DNA of 60,692 bases from Lingula anatina. Its lineage: Eukaryota; Brachiopoda; Lingulata; Lingulida; Lingulidae. Positions within the stretch are counted from its first letter, which is position 1, and each line of letters starts with the position of its first letter. Positions 1 to 15,637 of the stretch are shown here, one piece after another. Position numbers and translations under genes: made by a program. The stretch lies in the NCBI RefSeq assembly GCF_001039355.2, contig NW_019776187.1, positions 1,724 to 62,415 of the forward strand, written 5' to 3'. The notes beneath the pieces were generated by a model. The model did not search any database. It had not been told where the DNA came from and saw only the letters and a program-made list of their open reading frames with translations.

Positions 1-288
1 ATTCTGGCTAGTGTGTCAGGTCAGCACTGTCCCTTCATACAAATATTAATTCTGGCTAGTGTGTCAGGTCAGCACTGTCCCTTCATACAAATATTTATTC
101 TGGCTAGTGTGTCAGGTCAGCACTGTCCCTTCATACAAATATTAATTCTGGCTAGTGTGTCAGGTCAGCACTGTCTCTTCATACAAATATTTATTCTGGC
201 TAGTGTGTCAGGTCAGCACTGTCCCTTCATACAAATATAAATTCTGGTTAGTGTGTCAGGTCAGCACTGTCCCTTCATGTACTATAGC
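1..288. repeat. 48-bp minisatellite, about six units, at the NUP85 3' end
   Basis: Six head-to-tail units start at 1, 49, 97, 145, 193 and 241, each opening with ATTCTGGCTAGT. Units differ at few bases. Junction words alternate between ATATTAATT and ATATTTATT, which suggests a 96-bp higher-order unit. Because 48 is divisible by three, frames stay open across the array, but I treat these as artefacts. The innermost unit (241-288) contains the last codons and stop of NUP85, so the array is an amplification of the end of the gene and its 3'UTR. The array is cut by the window edge, so its full size is unknown. Confidence 0.95.
190..195 (-). terminator. candidate polyadenylation signal of NUP85 inside the minisatellite
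   Basis: On the minus strand this reads AATAAA, about 60 bases past the NUP85 stop codon (256-258). An identical hexamer recurs at 94-99 in another repeat unit. Use of either site is inferred. Confidence 0.45.
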
Positions 289-3135
289 CCGGGCAAGGTT
301 CCTAGTCAGTGCCAGTTTGATCAAACTCATCTTTTCCAACTCTGCATCAGAAAAACCCTATATAAAAAGGATAATCTAAGTAAATACAAGTAATAATGCA
401 TAAACATATTTACAAAATTAAAGAACTAAGTGGTGAATTCATTTGAGGTTCAAAGCATGTTTTTGAAATAAAACTGTTGAGAGTGATATCAATTCATCCA
501 CACCACAAGAAAAAACTCTGCACATTGTTTTTCAGAAACACATTAGAAACCTTTTTGTTACATGATGCATTGCTGCAGGTCTCAAATACTCACCTTGTGA
601 TCACCCACTAGCTGGTCTGTTTTCTCTTCTGCTTCCAATTTTTCAGCCAAACTTAACTCTTCCAAGCAGTGCATTAATTCATAGGTCTGTTGACTAGTGA
701 AGACAACCTGAATATACAACTTATTGCATCAATAGGAGGACACTTTTTTACATACAGGGCACAGACCAATTGCACAATACAGGAATGAATAAGCAAAAAA
801 AAAAATAAAATAAATAATAATAATAATAATAAAAATAAATAAATAAAATAAATAATAACATCTCCTTTTTAAGAATACAGCATCACTTTCATCAAACAAA
901 GATTTCAAAAGAATTTTTAAATAAATTCTTTTAAAAAGTGAAGTAAAAATTATAATTATATCCAACATTAGCATTACCTCATCTGCTTCTAACAGTGGCA
1001 ATGCATCAGTGAGGAGTGTCAGCCAAAATCTAGAAAATAAGATTACAATACCAAAGACACGAGTTGTGGCTCATAGATGGGAGTACATTAGCATGGGTGA
1101 AAGTTGTAAAAACTGAAAATCCTGAAAACGTAGCTTGCAATACCTCATTGCATTTAGACCACATGAAAAAAACAATCTTCATGAAGACTGAAAATCATGA
1201 AATCGGGCATAATCCTGAAAACTTTCATCCATGCATTAGTAATAAAAAATGCTAATATAAATTACAATTTCTTAATCTATTTTTTTTGCTTATTTTTTTT
1301 TCATTTGCCAATTCATTTGAAATATAAACCAGTTGCATTTTTCAATTGTGACAACAGGAATCATACATAAAGGTTTGTCTACTATCTTACTTTTTTGGTG
1401 CAAGTCTTGCAGTCAGTAGGGACAGCAGGAGTGAAGTTGCTGCTTCAAAGTCCCCATCTTCATATAACTTGTGAAATTCTCTATATTTTCCTGTAGTTAT
1501 AGTTTTAGATAATACAGTGTAAGGAGTGAATTTCACCATGATAGTTATCAGACTTAAAAATCTGTAACATCCGTAACAACTAATTTCATTAAAACATTTA
1601 TTTCAATAACTAACTGTTACAATAATAATAATAATACAATGGAAAAACAAAGCCTTGAGAATGCCAAAACAATTTCATTTTTGGTTCATGTTATTTACTT
1701 TTTTAAAAACAAATTCTTAAAATATTTAAAATACTTCTAAATTAATTTGTTTCACTTTGGAATCTGTCCTCTTAATAAGAAAGAAACGAACTTTACCAAG
1801 GAATGTTAGTCTGTCACTTAAGAGCATGGCTTGTCCCAGGTTATCTAGAAGGTCAAGGTTACTGAAGTCACCTGTTGCCCTGTACCTGGTGAGAAACCTG
1901 GAAATTCACATAAATAAAGAGAAGTGTTAAAATCATCACCTGATTGTAAAGTGAAAATAATCACACATAAAACTTTGGCATTTAAATGCACAGTTTTTTA
2001 TGTAGAGTCCAAACCAGATTTGTAGAATACCTGCACAGATACGATGCACATTAAACAGATTTTATTCATTAATTCTTGGAGGGGTGCAAGTAGTAAGTAA
2101 CTTAAGTAGCTTTAATCATATATGGTGTACTGATATAGAAATGTGATACAAAATGAAATACCCAAAAAAAAATATATATATATATACACACGTAAAAACA
2201 AAATAACAAAGAAATTCCAGTGCAATAGTATAATGATCATGGTAGTAACTATAACGCAATTAATGATTCTCAACAAATTGACATCCCATTCAACCACTCC
2301 GAGTAACTTGTTGCCAAGATTTAAATACAGGCTTACTGTTCAGCAAGGTAGGTGGCAAAAGTGACATCCTTGGACTTGAGGCACCAAGACAAGGCTGATC
2401 CCAGTCTGTCATTGTGCAGTGCCTTCATTCCCATCACTTTACAAATACTGTTAGCTAAAACATAAAAACAAAAGAAGTTGAAATACTGTTTTAACCAATA
2501 TTTTATTTCATTATGTTTAATGTTAGTGTGGATAATATGTGCCTAAAGTCCAGGATTTTTGTGTTAAGTCTCAAGGAGGTTTAGCAGAGTTTAATATAAT
2601 ACAGTTACTGAAAATTAGTTTGGCATGCTTTAACTTTGCTACCTCTTTGATTTCATGTGTGATATTCTCTCTATTTAACAACATTAATATTTAATCCATA
2701 TCAGTAAATTTCTTACTCATCAGTTACATCATGCTTTTCCAAAAACAAAACTGTTCTTTGTTAATTTGTGTATGCTGGATATGAATCACAGCAGTTTGAC
2801 CATTTCATTTCAGAGGTGTAGTTAGTTTTTTTATGTAACACACAGCTGTTTGATTTTTTTTCTTAACATCAAAGAAAAACTTGTGTGAAATAATTTAAAC
2901 AATTTAAATCTTTCAACACAGAAGAACACCATTAAAGCATGAAAACCTCTGCATTACATTAACGATGTTACTATACCTTGGTCATGCATGTCCCTTTGTT
3001 CACATATACGAAGTACTTTATGAGCTTTCCTTTCTGAACTAAGTGGAATATGTTCAATGTACTGCTCTAAATATTGCCTGAAATTAATTAATTTATTCAA
3101 TCAAAGAATTTTAAAAGATCAAAGAAATTTAATCA

Positions 3136-3187
<52 letters not shown>

Positions 3188-6100
3188 AGGTCAAATAACT
3201 TATGTAAGTCAACAGACTGAACAAAACACAAAGCTTGGTTTATAAACTTTAAGTTAGCAACGAATGGGAAATGCAATAAATGACAGACAAACTGGATAAA
3301 AAAAACATCTGTGACAAAACACTGCCAGTATTCCTACTGACCCTGTTAATTGTATGCTTCCTTACCTTCCAAACTCTGGACAGTGATCAAGATAGGGAAT
3401 TCCAACCTGCCAGAGACTGAAATGAAAATTAAAAACATGTGGGTTGAAAAATGCCTCTTTAATTGTTTAGCTCTGTGAAAGTTTACTATTAAGAACTAAT
3501 TATGAATTTATTAACATAATCATGAATAAATTATGAAAATGATATCATGAATTCCTTTGGCAAAATATGAGGCCTATTGCAAATTTGCAGTGAATTTGCA
3601 GCAAATTTACTGCAGTGCAGCTGCAATGAAATTTTTCTCGCATACTCCTGCAAACTTGTAAGTTGTTGCTACAAACTTTTAGTTTGAAGCAATATTACTG
3701 CAATTTTGTTGCAATATGCAATTTAATAATGCAAAAAAAAAAAAAAGAAAGAAAAAAAAAAAATTCAAAGACTGATTGAAATAAGTAGTAAAACAAGCTA
3801 CTGAGATGAAGGCAGAGCACCAACCTTTCATGTGACATCAGACCAGAGGCATATTCCAGCAATAAATACTCCCTCAAATTTGACCCAAAGCTAGAAAATA
3901 ACATAATTTAACTGTATCTTTAAAATTTTTTCACAGCTACACAATATATAATCAGGAATAGAAAGAGAGAAGCATTAAAACAGCTATTTGACAATTGTCA
4001 TATATCATAACAAAGGCATATGACTGTTGGTACCCGTAAAACAAAAGTTGACAATGTGTTATTTTAATTTTGCTGTTGTTCGAGGTTTAGCAGTCTTATG
4101 GACTTGAGATGGTGTTTGTAACTGTGCACTGAAACACAAAGGTTAGAAGCCATTGTGTTATATGTAACATACATAGTACATTAAGTTTGATATTATAGTA
4201 GGAGCCCATATCAAGCTAGACACTGTGCTTGTTATGATATATACTAAACTCAGTATGGGGCAAGGCAGTCTATCACAGAAACACAGGTCCCACACCAAAT
4301 GCCTGCTAAACTGAAGAAGGGCCATTAAAATTGTCAACTTGTTCAGTTACTAGGCCTTATTTCTGCTTTGGCCTAGTAGATTCTTACATCCTGGTGTCTC
4401 CAAGGATCAACAAGCTAATGGTTTTGGGACAGACTGGAGTTGGGTATGATAGGTTATACTCACTTGAGTTTGTGTGCCTCCAGCTGTCCACAGTGATGCA
4501 GAAGGTCAGTGAGATGAGACACAAACCACCAGTTGCTTAAATAAGAACTGAAATCAAACCAAAGACAACATCAATATATTAAGAGCCTTCTGATAAGACC
4601 AAAGTGCATCAATTCCAATCTAATCTCAAGCATCCCCTTACAAACAGACATTGCCTCACCATAAAGGTTGCGGGTGTGACAGGAATGGAAGCTAAGGCAC
4701 TAGGAACCCTAGTCTTTTCCCCCATTACTTTGTACAGGTGATATTTGTCCCATAAGCTAATCCCAGTAATCCGACTAACCCTAACCTGTACAAATCAAAT
4801 GGGACCACAGATTTCCATTCCTAGGATTACAATTCCTGTACTTATCTACAGATATAAAAGCTGTAAGCTCCAAACCTGCTTTCTTTGATGACCTGGTGGA
4901 TGTCAAACTCTATGGCAGCCAGCAGGATATTCTCCAAGGGATCCACTTTGCTGTTGCCCCCATAGGCATCAATACAGGACTGAAATACACAGCATTACAT
5001 CATGGAATTGAAAATGTCTAGAAATGAATTGGTTTTCAAAAGGCATGATACTTATTAAAATACAGATTAAGAAGTATAAATTTCTGGTTGAAGTTAAGTT
5101 AAAAACCAATCTTCTACCAAATAAATGCAATTATTGCCTCCACTGACCAAGGAGATATATTTTCCTCTGGATTGGTTTGTTTTGATGAAACCTTCAGTAT
5201 AGAGTTATTTTAGAGGGAAATAATCAACAATTTCAACTGAATCCGGGTATCCAAATATTTAAATAAGAAATTCTGTCATTAGGCAATGCATTAAAACACT
5301 TAATGGTACATCAAATTAATGCGATGAGGAAATTCAAACCTTTCACAGTATTCCTTACCTGTGTGTGATATTGGAGATCAAATGCCTTTACAGTCGGGTT
5401 CTGGTAGAGAAGCTTGGAGACCATCATGTGATACCAGCACTCACAGAGGTCTTTCAGCTGTATAAATACTTGGTCATCCCCAATTAGAATCTGGTTAAAT
5501 AGAGAGAACAATAAAAAGTTTGAAATTATTTAAACAGTGAAGGAATTCAAGGAATAAATACTCTGCGTGAAGTATTTCACCCCTCATGTAGTTTACATAA
5601 TTTTATGCTGTACCACAAATGTACTCATATTTTAACATAAACAAATGTCAAGTACAGCCAGCCTCTGTGTTAGTGTCTAAATAACTTAATTAATCCTAAA
5701 AGTAATACTTAGTAATTATTATATCGTGCCTTACACATATTAATATATTTCTCATTGAAGATAAATATGGACACCCACATGATGGTGTTCAAAATGCATA
5801 TAATTTCTACTTAAAATACAATTATCTTGCCTGGGTTATGAAATGTTACTGAACACTAATAAATTTTGATTACAGAAAATATTTAAAGGGTCTACATAAA
5901 TAAAACACCCTAATTTTTAGTTAAAGACTCCAATCAAATCTTGATAACCACATGACATCCCAGTACCCACCTTGCAAATGGTTTCCAAATTTTTATGGTT
6001 TCTGAATTCTCCGTTTTCCAACCTTCTGACACTTTCTTCTTGCCAGTGTCTCCACTTCATGTCAAACTCTGCTGTGGACTGTCCAGTAAAGTACTAGAAA

Positions 6101-9100
6101 CAGTACAAGTGTTTTCATGTTTAAAATGTATAGAGAGATATTCCTGATCTCACTGTCAGAAATATTTGGGCATCTTTCAACCTAAAGATGCAACTTTTCT
6201 AGGAAAAAACAACCTCTCAGGTTCTTCCCACAAATGTTTTGACATATGATCTAATCTTATTCTACACCTATGTTACCAAAGAATACATTTCCCTTGTACT
6301 GATACCAACCTTTTTTTTAATTATGGAAACTACATCTTATTATAACTTAGAGTAAAATGTGGCCAATCTTAACTCACTGTAAAGCATGGCATCTTGCGTA
6401 ACAGCTCATCCATGCTCTCATACGCATCTGTTTGCCTGAGCGAGTGCAAGGACAACATGTTCCGGGCTTCCTCTATGCGACCTTGGAGGACGTAGCAGTA
6501 GACCTAGAGTGAAAGAAACGGTTGCACAGATTAATAAGCAAGGAACAAGTTATCCAGGTTTTATACTTTTACTAAAGAAAAATCTCTCAACTTGAGTCAG
6601 TTTATCCCCCTCAACAAACAGTCACACAGAAACGCATTTAGCATAAGCTGCATAACATAAGAAAACTTTCATCATCTGAGTTCCAATCACCCTCCTTCTG
6701 AACACAATGTATATTCTATAATATGTTCAACTCACAGCCTCCCAGTATTCTGGGTTCTCTTCAGGTGTGTCTTCTCTAAGTACATCTCTAGCTTTTTTCT
6801 CCCCTTCATTGAAGTGCCACTTCAACCAATCAAGCAATTTGACCAGTAAAATACCACCTGAAGATAATGCAAAATATGTCATACTAACAAAACACTAATA
6901 ACCATAACATGGGTGGGTAATATATTGATTCAATAGTCCAGGCTACAAATCTAATACCATTTTATTTATTTGTGTTAGTTTTTCCTAAAACTTTTCAAAT
7001 TAGTTTCTTTACCAGGCAGGGTCTCTATGAACAGGATTTCACACAGACTCCAGATGAGTTCTATCATTTGGAAAAGCTCCATTTGGCTGTGGTAGTATTT
7101 CTTCACTTCTTCCTCCATTACAGAATCTAGGAAATTAAAAAAAAATTTATATCACTAATGATTTTTTCATTACAGAAATAAGAAACTTAAAAATTTAGTG
7201 TTATTTTACATATATAAAACAATATTACTTCTATTCTCACATAAGGAGAGAATCTTAAATCATATGTAATGCACATAATATAACTGCAATGCTATAAGTA
7301 ACCTCAAAAATAGTCTAAACATTTAATAGTGGACCACAAGACGCACCTGGTACACACAGTAGCTTTACCCCACCTTACTCCATGAGAAACCCCCAATAAC
7401 TGACTAGTTACTTACCTCTTGCAGCAATTAAATCCATTATACAAGCTTTGAGCACAGATCTGTAGTTCCGACTGAATTTTACAAGCCTAGGAATAAAATG
7501 AAAACATCAAGAATACAGAAACAGAAATTGCAAAAAAATAGAAAATAAAAGAGTAGGTCAGAAGTCTGGCTATAATACAGAGGAGACTATTATTATTATC
7601 TAGTCCCATTTCCCATACACACTTACTGTGGCTTTCTTCCTGTCCCCTCTACACCATGTTCATGGCTTTGAAGCATTAAGAATATATCTGGAAAAAAGAC
7701 AATCATATACCACTGTCTCATATATTTTGTCTTCATCTTCATAGATTCAAAACTTGGACTCAAAACAACACTGTTGATATAAAGTAGCATTTTTTTTTTT
7801 CAAAACTTTCTAAAGGTTTTAATTTTCAAAGATGAGAATATAAACACTTCTGACTTTCAAATGAAATGTTTATTTCATTCATTGAGTTTGGAAAAGAAAT
7901 ATATGTGAATGTACAGTGAAATGGTTTAGAAAACTTCTTATACTCACTGTTTGACTCATTGACCAGTTTTCTAGTGTACACATCATGCATGTCTGTGTTC
8001 CATCTCACATCATGGACATATGCTGCCTCAGCACCTTCGCCACTAACTTCATCTGAAACATAACTTACAACTTAAATCAATGAAATAGGCAAAGCTGAAG
8101 ATTTAAAAATACTTTTTTTCTTTAAAGTGCATAAAAAACTTCTTTTTAAATTTATCTAAGTGTACATATTATACTTTTCGACCATTTTGACAGACAAATG
8201 CCATGGTTTTATTTCTGTTGCCAAAAATAATCTAATTTATCACCTCCTAACTAACCTTGCAACCTGCCTGGTCGTCATTTTATAGTTTACATATGCAAAT
8301 CTGTTTTTCATGCAAACGCACAAAAAGTGAATGTGTAAGAAATCATAGAAACTACTGAATGAAACTTCCAAGCTATGGCTTTCCTGGGAAAAGGGCCACA
8401 GAGTAAATGTGGCAGAATTCCTTTATTGTATTTTGACTAATATTAGGACATACCTTCAACAGATGTTGGCGTTCCAGCAAAAACAAACAGCTGATTCCCT
8501 ACACCCCAGGTGAATTTCATACCATGCCTACAGGCACTCCCTGGCACCAGCTGAAAAGTAACAAACTCATTTACTAAAATACGAGTGAAGATTTTTAAAA
8601 AGCAATCGACTCACGTACAGATTCGAACACATATGCGTTTTATATTGTCTTTTGAATGCAACTTTAAAGCATACTGACTTGAATTCAGTTAAAATGAACT
8701 TTTATTACAGGCCCGTAGCCAGCAATTTCAAAGGGGGTTCTTTTTCTGAAAAAATAGACCTTTTACCATATAATCCCCATGTACCTAGGTCAAATTTTAC
8801 CCAGAGTGGACCTTTATCCAGCAAAAAGGGGGGTTCTTTCGAACCCCCCAAACCCCCCCTGTACCACTCCAATTTAACTATTTTGTAAAACTACATTGTA
8901 GTACACAAATGAATCACGCATGGTAGTTTTACAATTTATATTTGTTATCTGGCATTAATTTATCTTTGAATCACAAGCCAGACATCAAACAGAAAGGTAA
9001 GGTATAGTATCAAAGCGAATGGTATGTTTTCCTTTCCTACTTTCAACCACAACAATGCTTTTACTAACCAACACTTTCGGATCACTCTCCCGCTCGCTTG

Positions 9101-9104
9101 CCAT
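256..9104 (-). CDS. NUP85: Nucleoporin NUP85, scaffold of the nuclear pore Y (NUP107-160) complex
   Basis: Twenty-one exons joined in consistent frame give 653 aa, close to the roughly 656 aa of the vertebrate protein. Exons, high to low: 9069-9104, 8454-8550, 7948-8052, 7627-7687, 7416-7486, 7013-7126, 6736-6857, 6378-6503, 5971-6093, 5359-5490, 4876-4979, 4464-4547, 3825-3890, 3366-3416, 2977-3077, 2337-2454, 1797-1897, 1391-1490, 978-1029, 594-707, 256-339. Recognisable family stretches include [89 protein letters not shown] and [14 protein letters not shown]. The protein is an alpha-solenoid scaffold acting in pore assembly, mRNA export and kinetochore function (family knowledge). The start is at 9104, or three codons upstream in frame at 9110. 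The last codons and stop lie in the minisatellite. Introns hold MITEs and a TA microsatellite but no sign of decay. Confidence 0.95.
3138..3182. repeat. (AT)n microsatellite
   Basis: An uninterrupted AT dinucleotide run of about 45 bp in the NUP85 intron between the exons at 2977-3077 and 3366-3416. Confidence 0.95.
4671..4842. mobile_element. MITE-like inverted-repeat element, GTGTGACAGGAATGG family, copy 1
   Basis: The left end reads GGGTGTGACAGGAATGGAAG. The right end is TTTCCATTCCTAGGATTACA, partly its reverse complement. The core holds CCCATTACTTTGTACAGGTG and CTAACCCTAACC. The same element recurs at 46272-46445 (opposite orientation), 53441-53601 and 60070-60225. It lies in a NUP85 intron. 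No coding capacity is seen, so it is a non-autonomous repeat; the superfamily is unknown. Confidence 0.75.
8695..8880. repeat. dispersed repeat remnant with GGGGGGTTC/GAACCCCCC hairpin
   Basis: This stretch contains GGCCCGTAGCCAG and, near its end, a GGGGGGTTCTTTCGAACCCCCC hairpin followed by CAAACCCCCCC. Such ends are common in dispersed invertebrate repeats. The open frame 8652-8888 over it has no recognisable protein and is not called. It lies in NUP85 intron 1. Confidence 0.5.
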
Positions 9105-9110
9105 TTTCAT

Positions 9111-9165
9111 TAGTAATCTTTCAGGACTTCTTGCCACAAAAGATCGTATCATGTGACTGATCAAA
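9111..9165. promoter_or_regulatory. compact bidirectional promoter between NUP85 and CRYM
   Basis: Only about 55 bp separate the upstream in-frame NUP85 ATG (9110) from the CRYM ATG (9166). No TATA box is seen. A TCATGTGAC word at 9149-9157 resembles an M-box/E-box for MiT/TFE-type bHLH-Zip factors. The CRYM start codon sits in AAAATGGCGGA, similar to the YY1 motif placed over many start codons. Transcription starts must lie inside the interval or within the partner gene's first exon. This is inferred from gene geometry only. Confidence 0.7.
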
Positions 9166-13172
<4,007 letters not shown>

Positions 13173-13848
13173 AGACACAAGCCAAGCCATCAAATAGAAA
13201 ATGTGGAGTAAACACATTATCATCACAAGATATACATAAAATAGCAAAGTGATATTTCAGTGAGGATGAAAATAATAATCATGATAATATAATATTAGCA
13301 AAAGTAACAATAATGATAACAATATAACAGCAGGGCCCAATGCTGACTCATGTTTATTAAATATATGGCACTAGTTTGGGATGCTAAAGGGATAACAACT
13401 CTTCATACGAGATCTATAGTACACAATAAATACATTGTAAACAACTTACAGAAATATAATCTTATTTTATCTCAAAAAGGGCAGTTATAGCAATTAATCT
13501 GAAATCTGTGCTTGTCATTGGACCACGTGACCACCACATGGCTATACTCTGTAACAATTTCTTCAGAGTATTACAAAAAAAAAAAAAAAAAAATTGTGAG
13601 AAAAAAAACGGACTAACTTTGTACGTAAAGGATTCATTAACCATCGGCAAGTATGGAATATTGCCATTTATCCCAGGAAAAGTCATATTTTGGCCAAAAT
13701 GAACAGTTGTTATCCTCTTAACATTGCTAATTCAAATATACTCTGAATGAAATGATGAACATAATTACAAGATTTTAATAAAAAATAAATAAATAAATAA
13801 ATAAATAAATAAACCGAAGGAACAATAATATACTCTGATATTCATCAT
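13173..13848. other. CRYM 3'UTR and intergenic DNA
   Basis: The CRYM 3' region has an AATAAA at 13425-13430 about 250 bp past the stop. It is followed by AT-rich DNA with an A-run near 13567 and an (AAAT)n tract at about 13782-13814. No gene is seen. Confidence 0.6.
13425..13430 (+). terminator. candidate CRYM polyadenylation signal
   Basis: A canonical AATAAA is the first good candidate downstream of the CRYM stop at 13170-13172. Confidence 0.5.
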
Positions 13849-14735
13849 TTGTTGGTTGCTACTATTTCTTATCATGAGAATCGCCCGGAAGGAGTCACAG
13901 TCAGTGGTGTCAGGATAAACAATCTCCGCTTTGCCAGTGATACGGTTCTTCTAGCTACGTCGAGTGAGAATCTCCAAAATCTTTTTGAAAATCTCTTTGC
14001 TGCAATTGCCTCCAGCGCAAAGCTTGGATTATAGGTCGACTGCAAGAAAACAAAAACCATGGTGGTTTCAAAATCAAAGGCCACACCACTTTGCAGATTG
14101 CTTCACGGGAACACTCCCATCGACCAGGTCTCCTCATTCGACTATCTCGGGGCCCTTGTGACATCCAACACCTGTTACAAGACAGAAATCCAAAGAAGAA
14201 TTAGTCAAGCAAAATGCCTTCACCCTTCTCAGCCAATCTTAAAGGATCGTTGGCTGTCCTTTAAGATAAAGATCCTCCTCATTCAAAACCTGTCTGGTCT
14301 CGTCTTCTGTATGGCTGCGAGTCTTGGAATTTGACAGCAGAAACACAGCGCAACATTGAAGCAGCTGAAATGTAGTTCTACAGGCGAATGATCCGAATCT
14401 CGTACATTGATCATGTTACCAATAAAGATGTCCTTACATGGTTTGATCAGAAAAGACAACTCCTCAATACTGTCAGAGATAGACAACTGAAAATCTTGGG
14501 TCATTCCCTCAGAAAAGAGGGATTGGAGAATCTTAGCCATAGTGGTAGAATGCCCGAGGCAGACAACAAAAGACCTTCCTTGACAATTCTGAATTACCAA
14601 CAAGACACCTTTGGTCATGGGCGGGGAAACGGAAACCTTTGGCGAAATATTCTACTTCCACTAGATAGATATAAACTGTTATTAATGAGCGCTGAAATTT
14701 TAAGACTTTATATGCCAAGTTGTTGGTATACCTGA
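13849..14735 (+). pseudogene. decayed non-LTR retrotransposon, reverse-transcriptase C-terminal region
   Basis: Open fragments in shifting frames match the palm and post-palm part of a LINE endonuclease/RT polyprotein. LRFASDTVLLA stands where an active enzyme has FADD (second-position Asp changed to Ser). It is followed by KTKTMVVSKSK, SSFDYLGALVTS, EIQRRISQAK, then in other frames RISYIDHVTN and RDRQLKILGHSLRKEG. Stops (for example near 14032) and frame changes show it is dead. The 5' part (endonuclease, fingers) is absent, as with 5'-truncated insertions. It is preceded by an (AAAT)n tract. The clade is not assigned. Confidence 0.8.
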
Positions 14736-15637
14736 ATTATTGTTAAAAAGTTGAAATATACAATTTTTGTAAATATATGTAATCCGATGTTCACATTTAA
14801 TTTACAAAAAAGCAATCTTCAATTCTTCTGTTAGCGATGTATTTGACTTATGATTGAGAACGTAAATAAACACCTATGTTACAAAATGACATGAAGCAAA
14901 TGGCCGTAAATCTGCCAATTTCTAACAATCAAAACTCTTTGGCGACTCCTTTATCTTTGTCAAACATGTAACTCGTTAGCTGCCAGTACCACTTTAAACA
15001 CCCGGTTGGTAATGCAGGTCCTGGGCAGCCTCTAATAAAGTAGCCTCCGTCTCTCCGAACCTCCAGTTTTAAACATAAATGGTCATAGAGGCGAAAGTTA
15101 CCGAATTTTGATATGTTACCCTTGTAATGAATATGCCGACTTTGCCTTATTAATTAATGTAATGAAAACGCTGTTTTATAACACACCATTTTCCAGATAA
15201 TTTAAGAGATTCCCCTCAGCCAGAAAAAATTAAGTGTTTTTGTGGATTTTTTCTGGCAATATGACATTTTCACTCACTTTTATTTAATGTATAATTTCTG
15301 TGTATTCAGCAAATGCTTTTCACACAGCATTTATAATTATCTGTGAAATAATTTTGCGTATGAACAAGTCCTAAGCGTATTCTAATTTCATCAAAATCTA
15401 ATTGATGTTTTTAATGCACGCATTTTATGTTCGGAGACATTGTTACCTATGTACGTTGGCTTTGCTGCCGCACTCTCTATGCTACAGACTGATCATGAAG
15501 AGTTGGTCATAAAATATAGTTCGTACATTGCTCGAGGACGTTCACAAAGGTCGCTTACGACAGTTTGTTTTATATATATACCGGTACTGTACTAGTACCT
15601 GTTATTGTTTAAGAGGGGTTTACATTTAATTTCCAAT
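14736..15637. other. intergenic DNA upstream of HGSNAT
   Basis: No coding signal. A TTTATATATATA word near 15570 lies about 60 bp upstream of the HGSNAT start codon and could act as a TATA box; this is weak because TA-rich words are common here. Confidence 0.4.

Noticed and set aside
13-379. Repetitive ORFs (75 and 74 codons) over the 48-bp array
   Set aside because: The unit length is divisible by three, so open frames are expected. The array belongs to the NUP85 3' end on the other strand.
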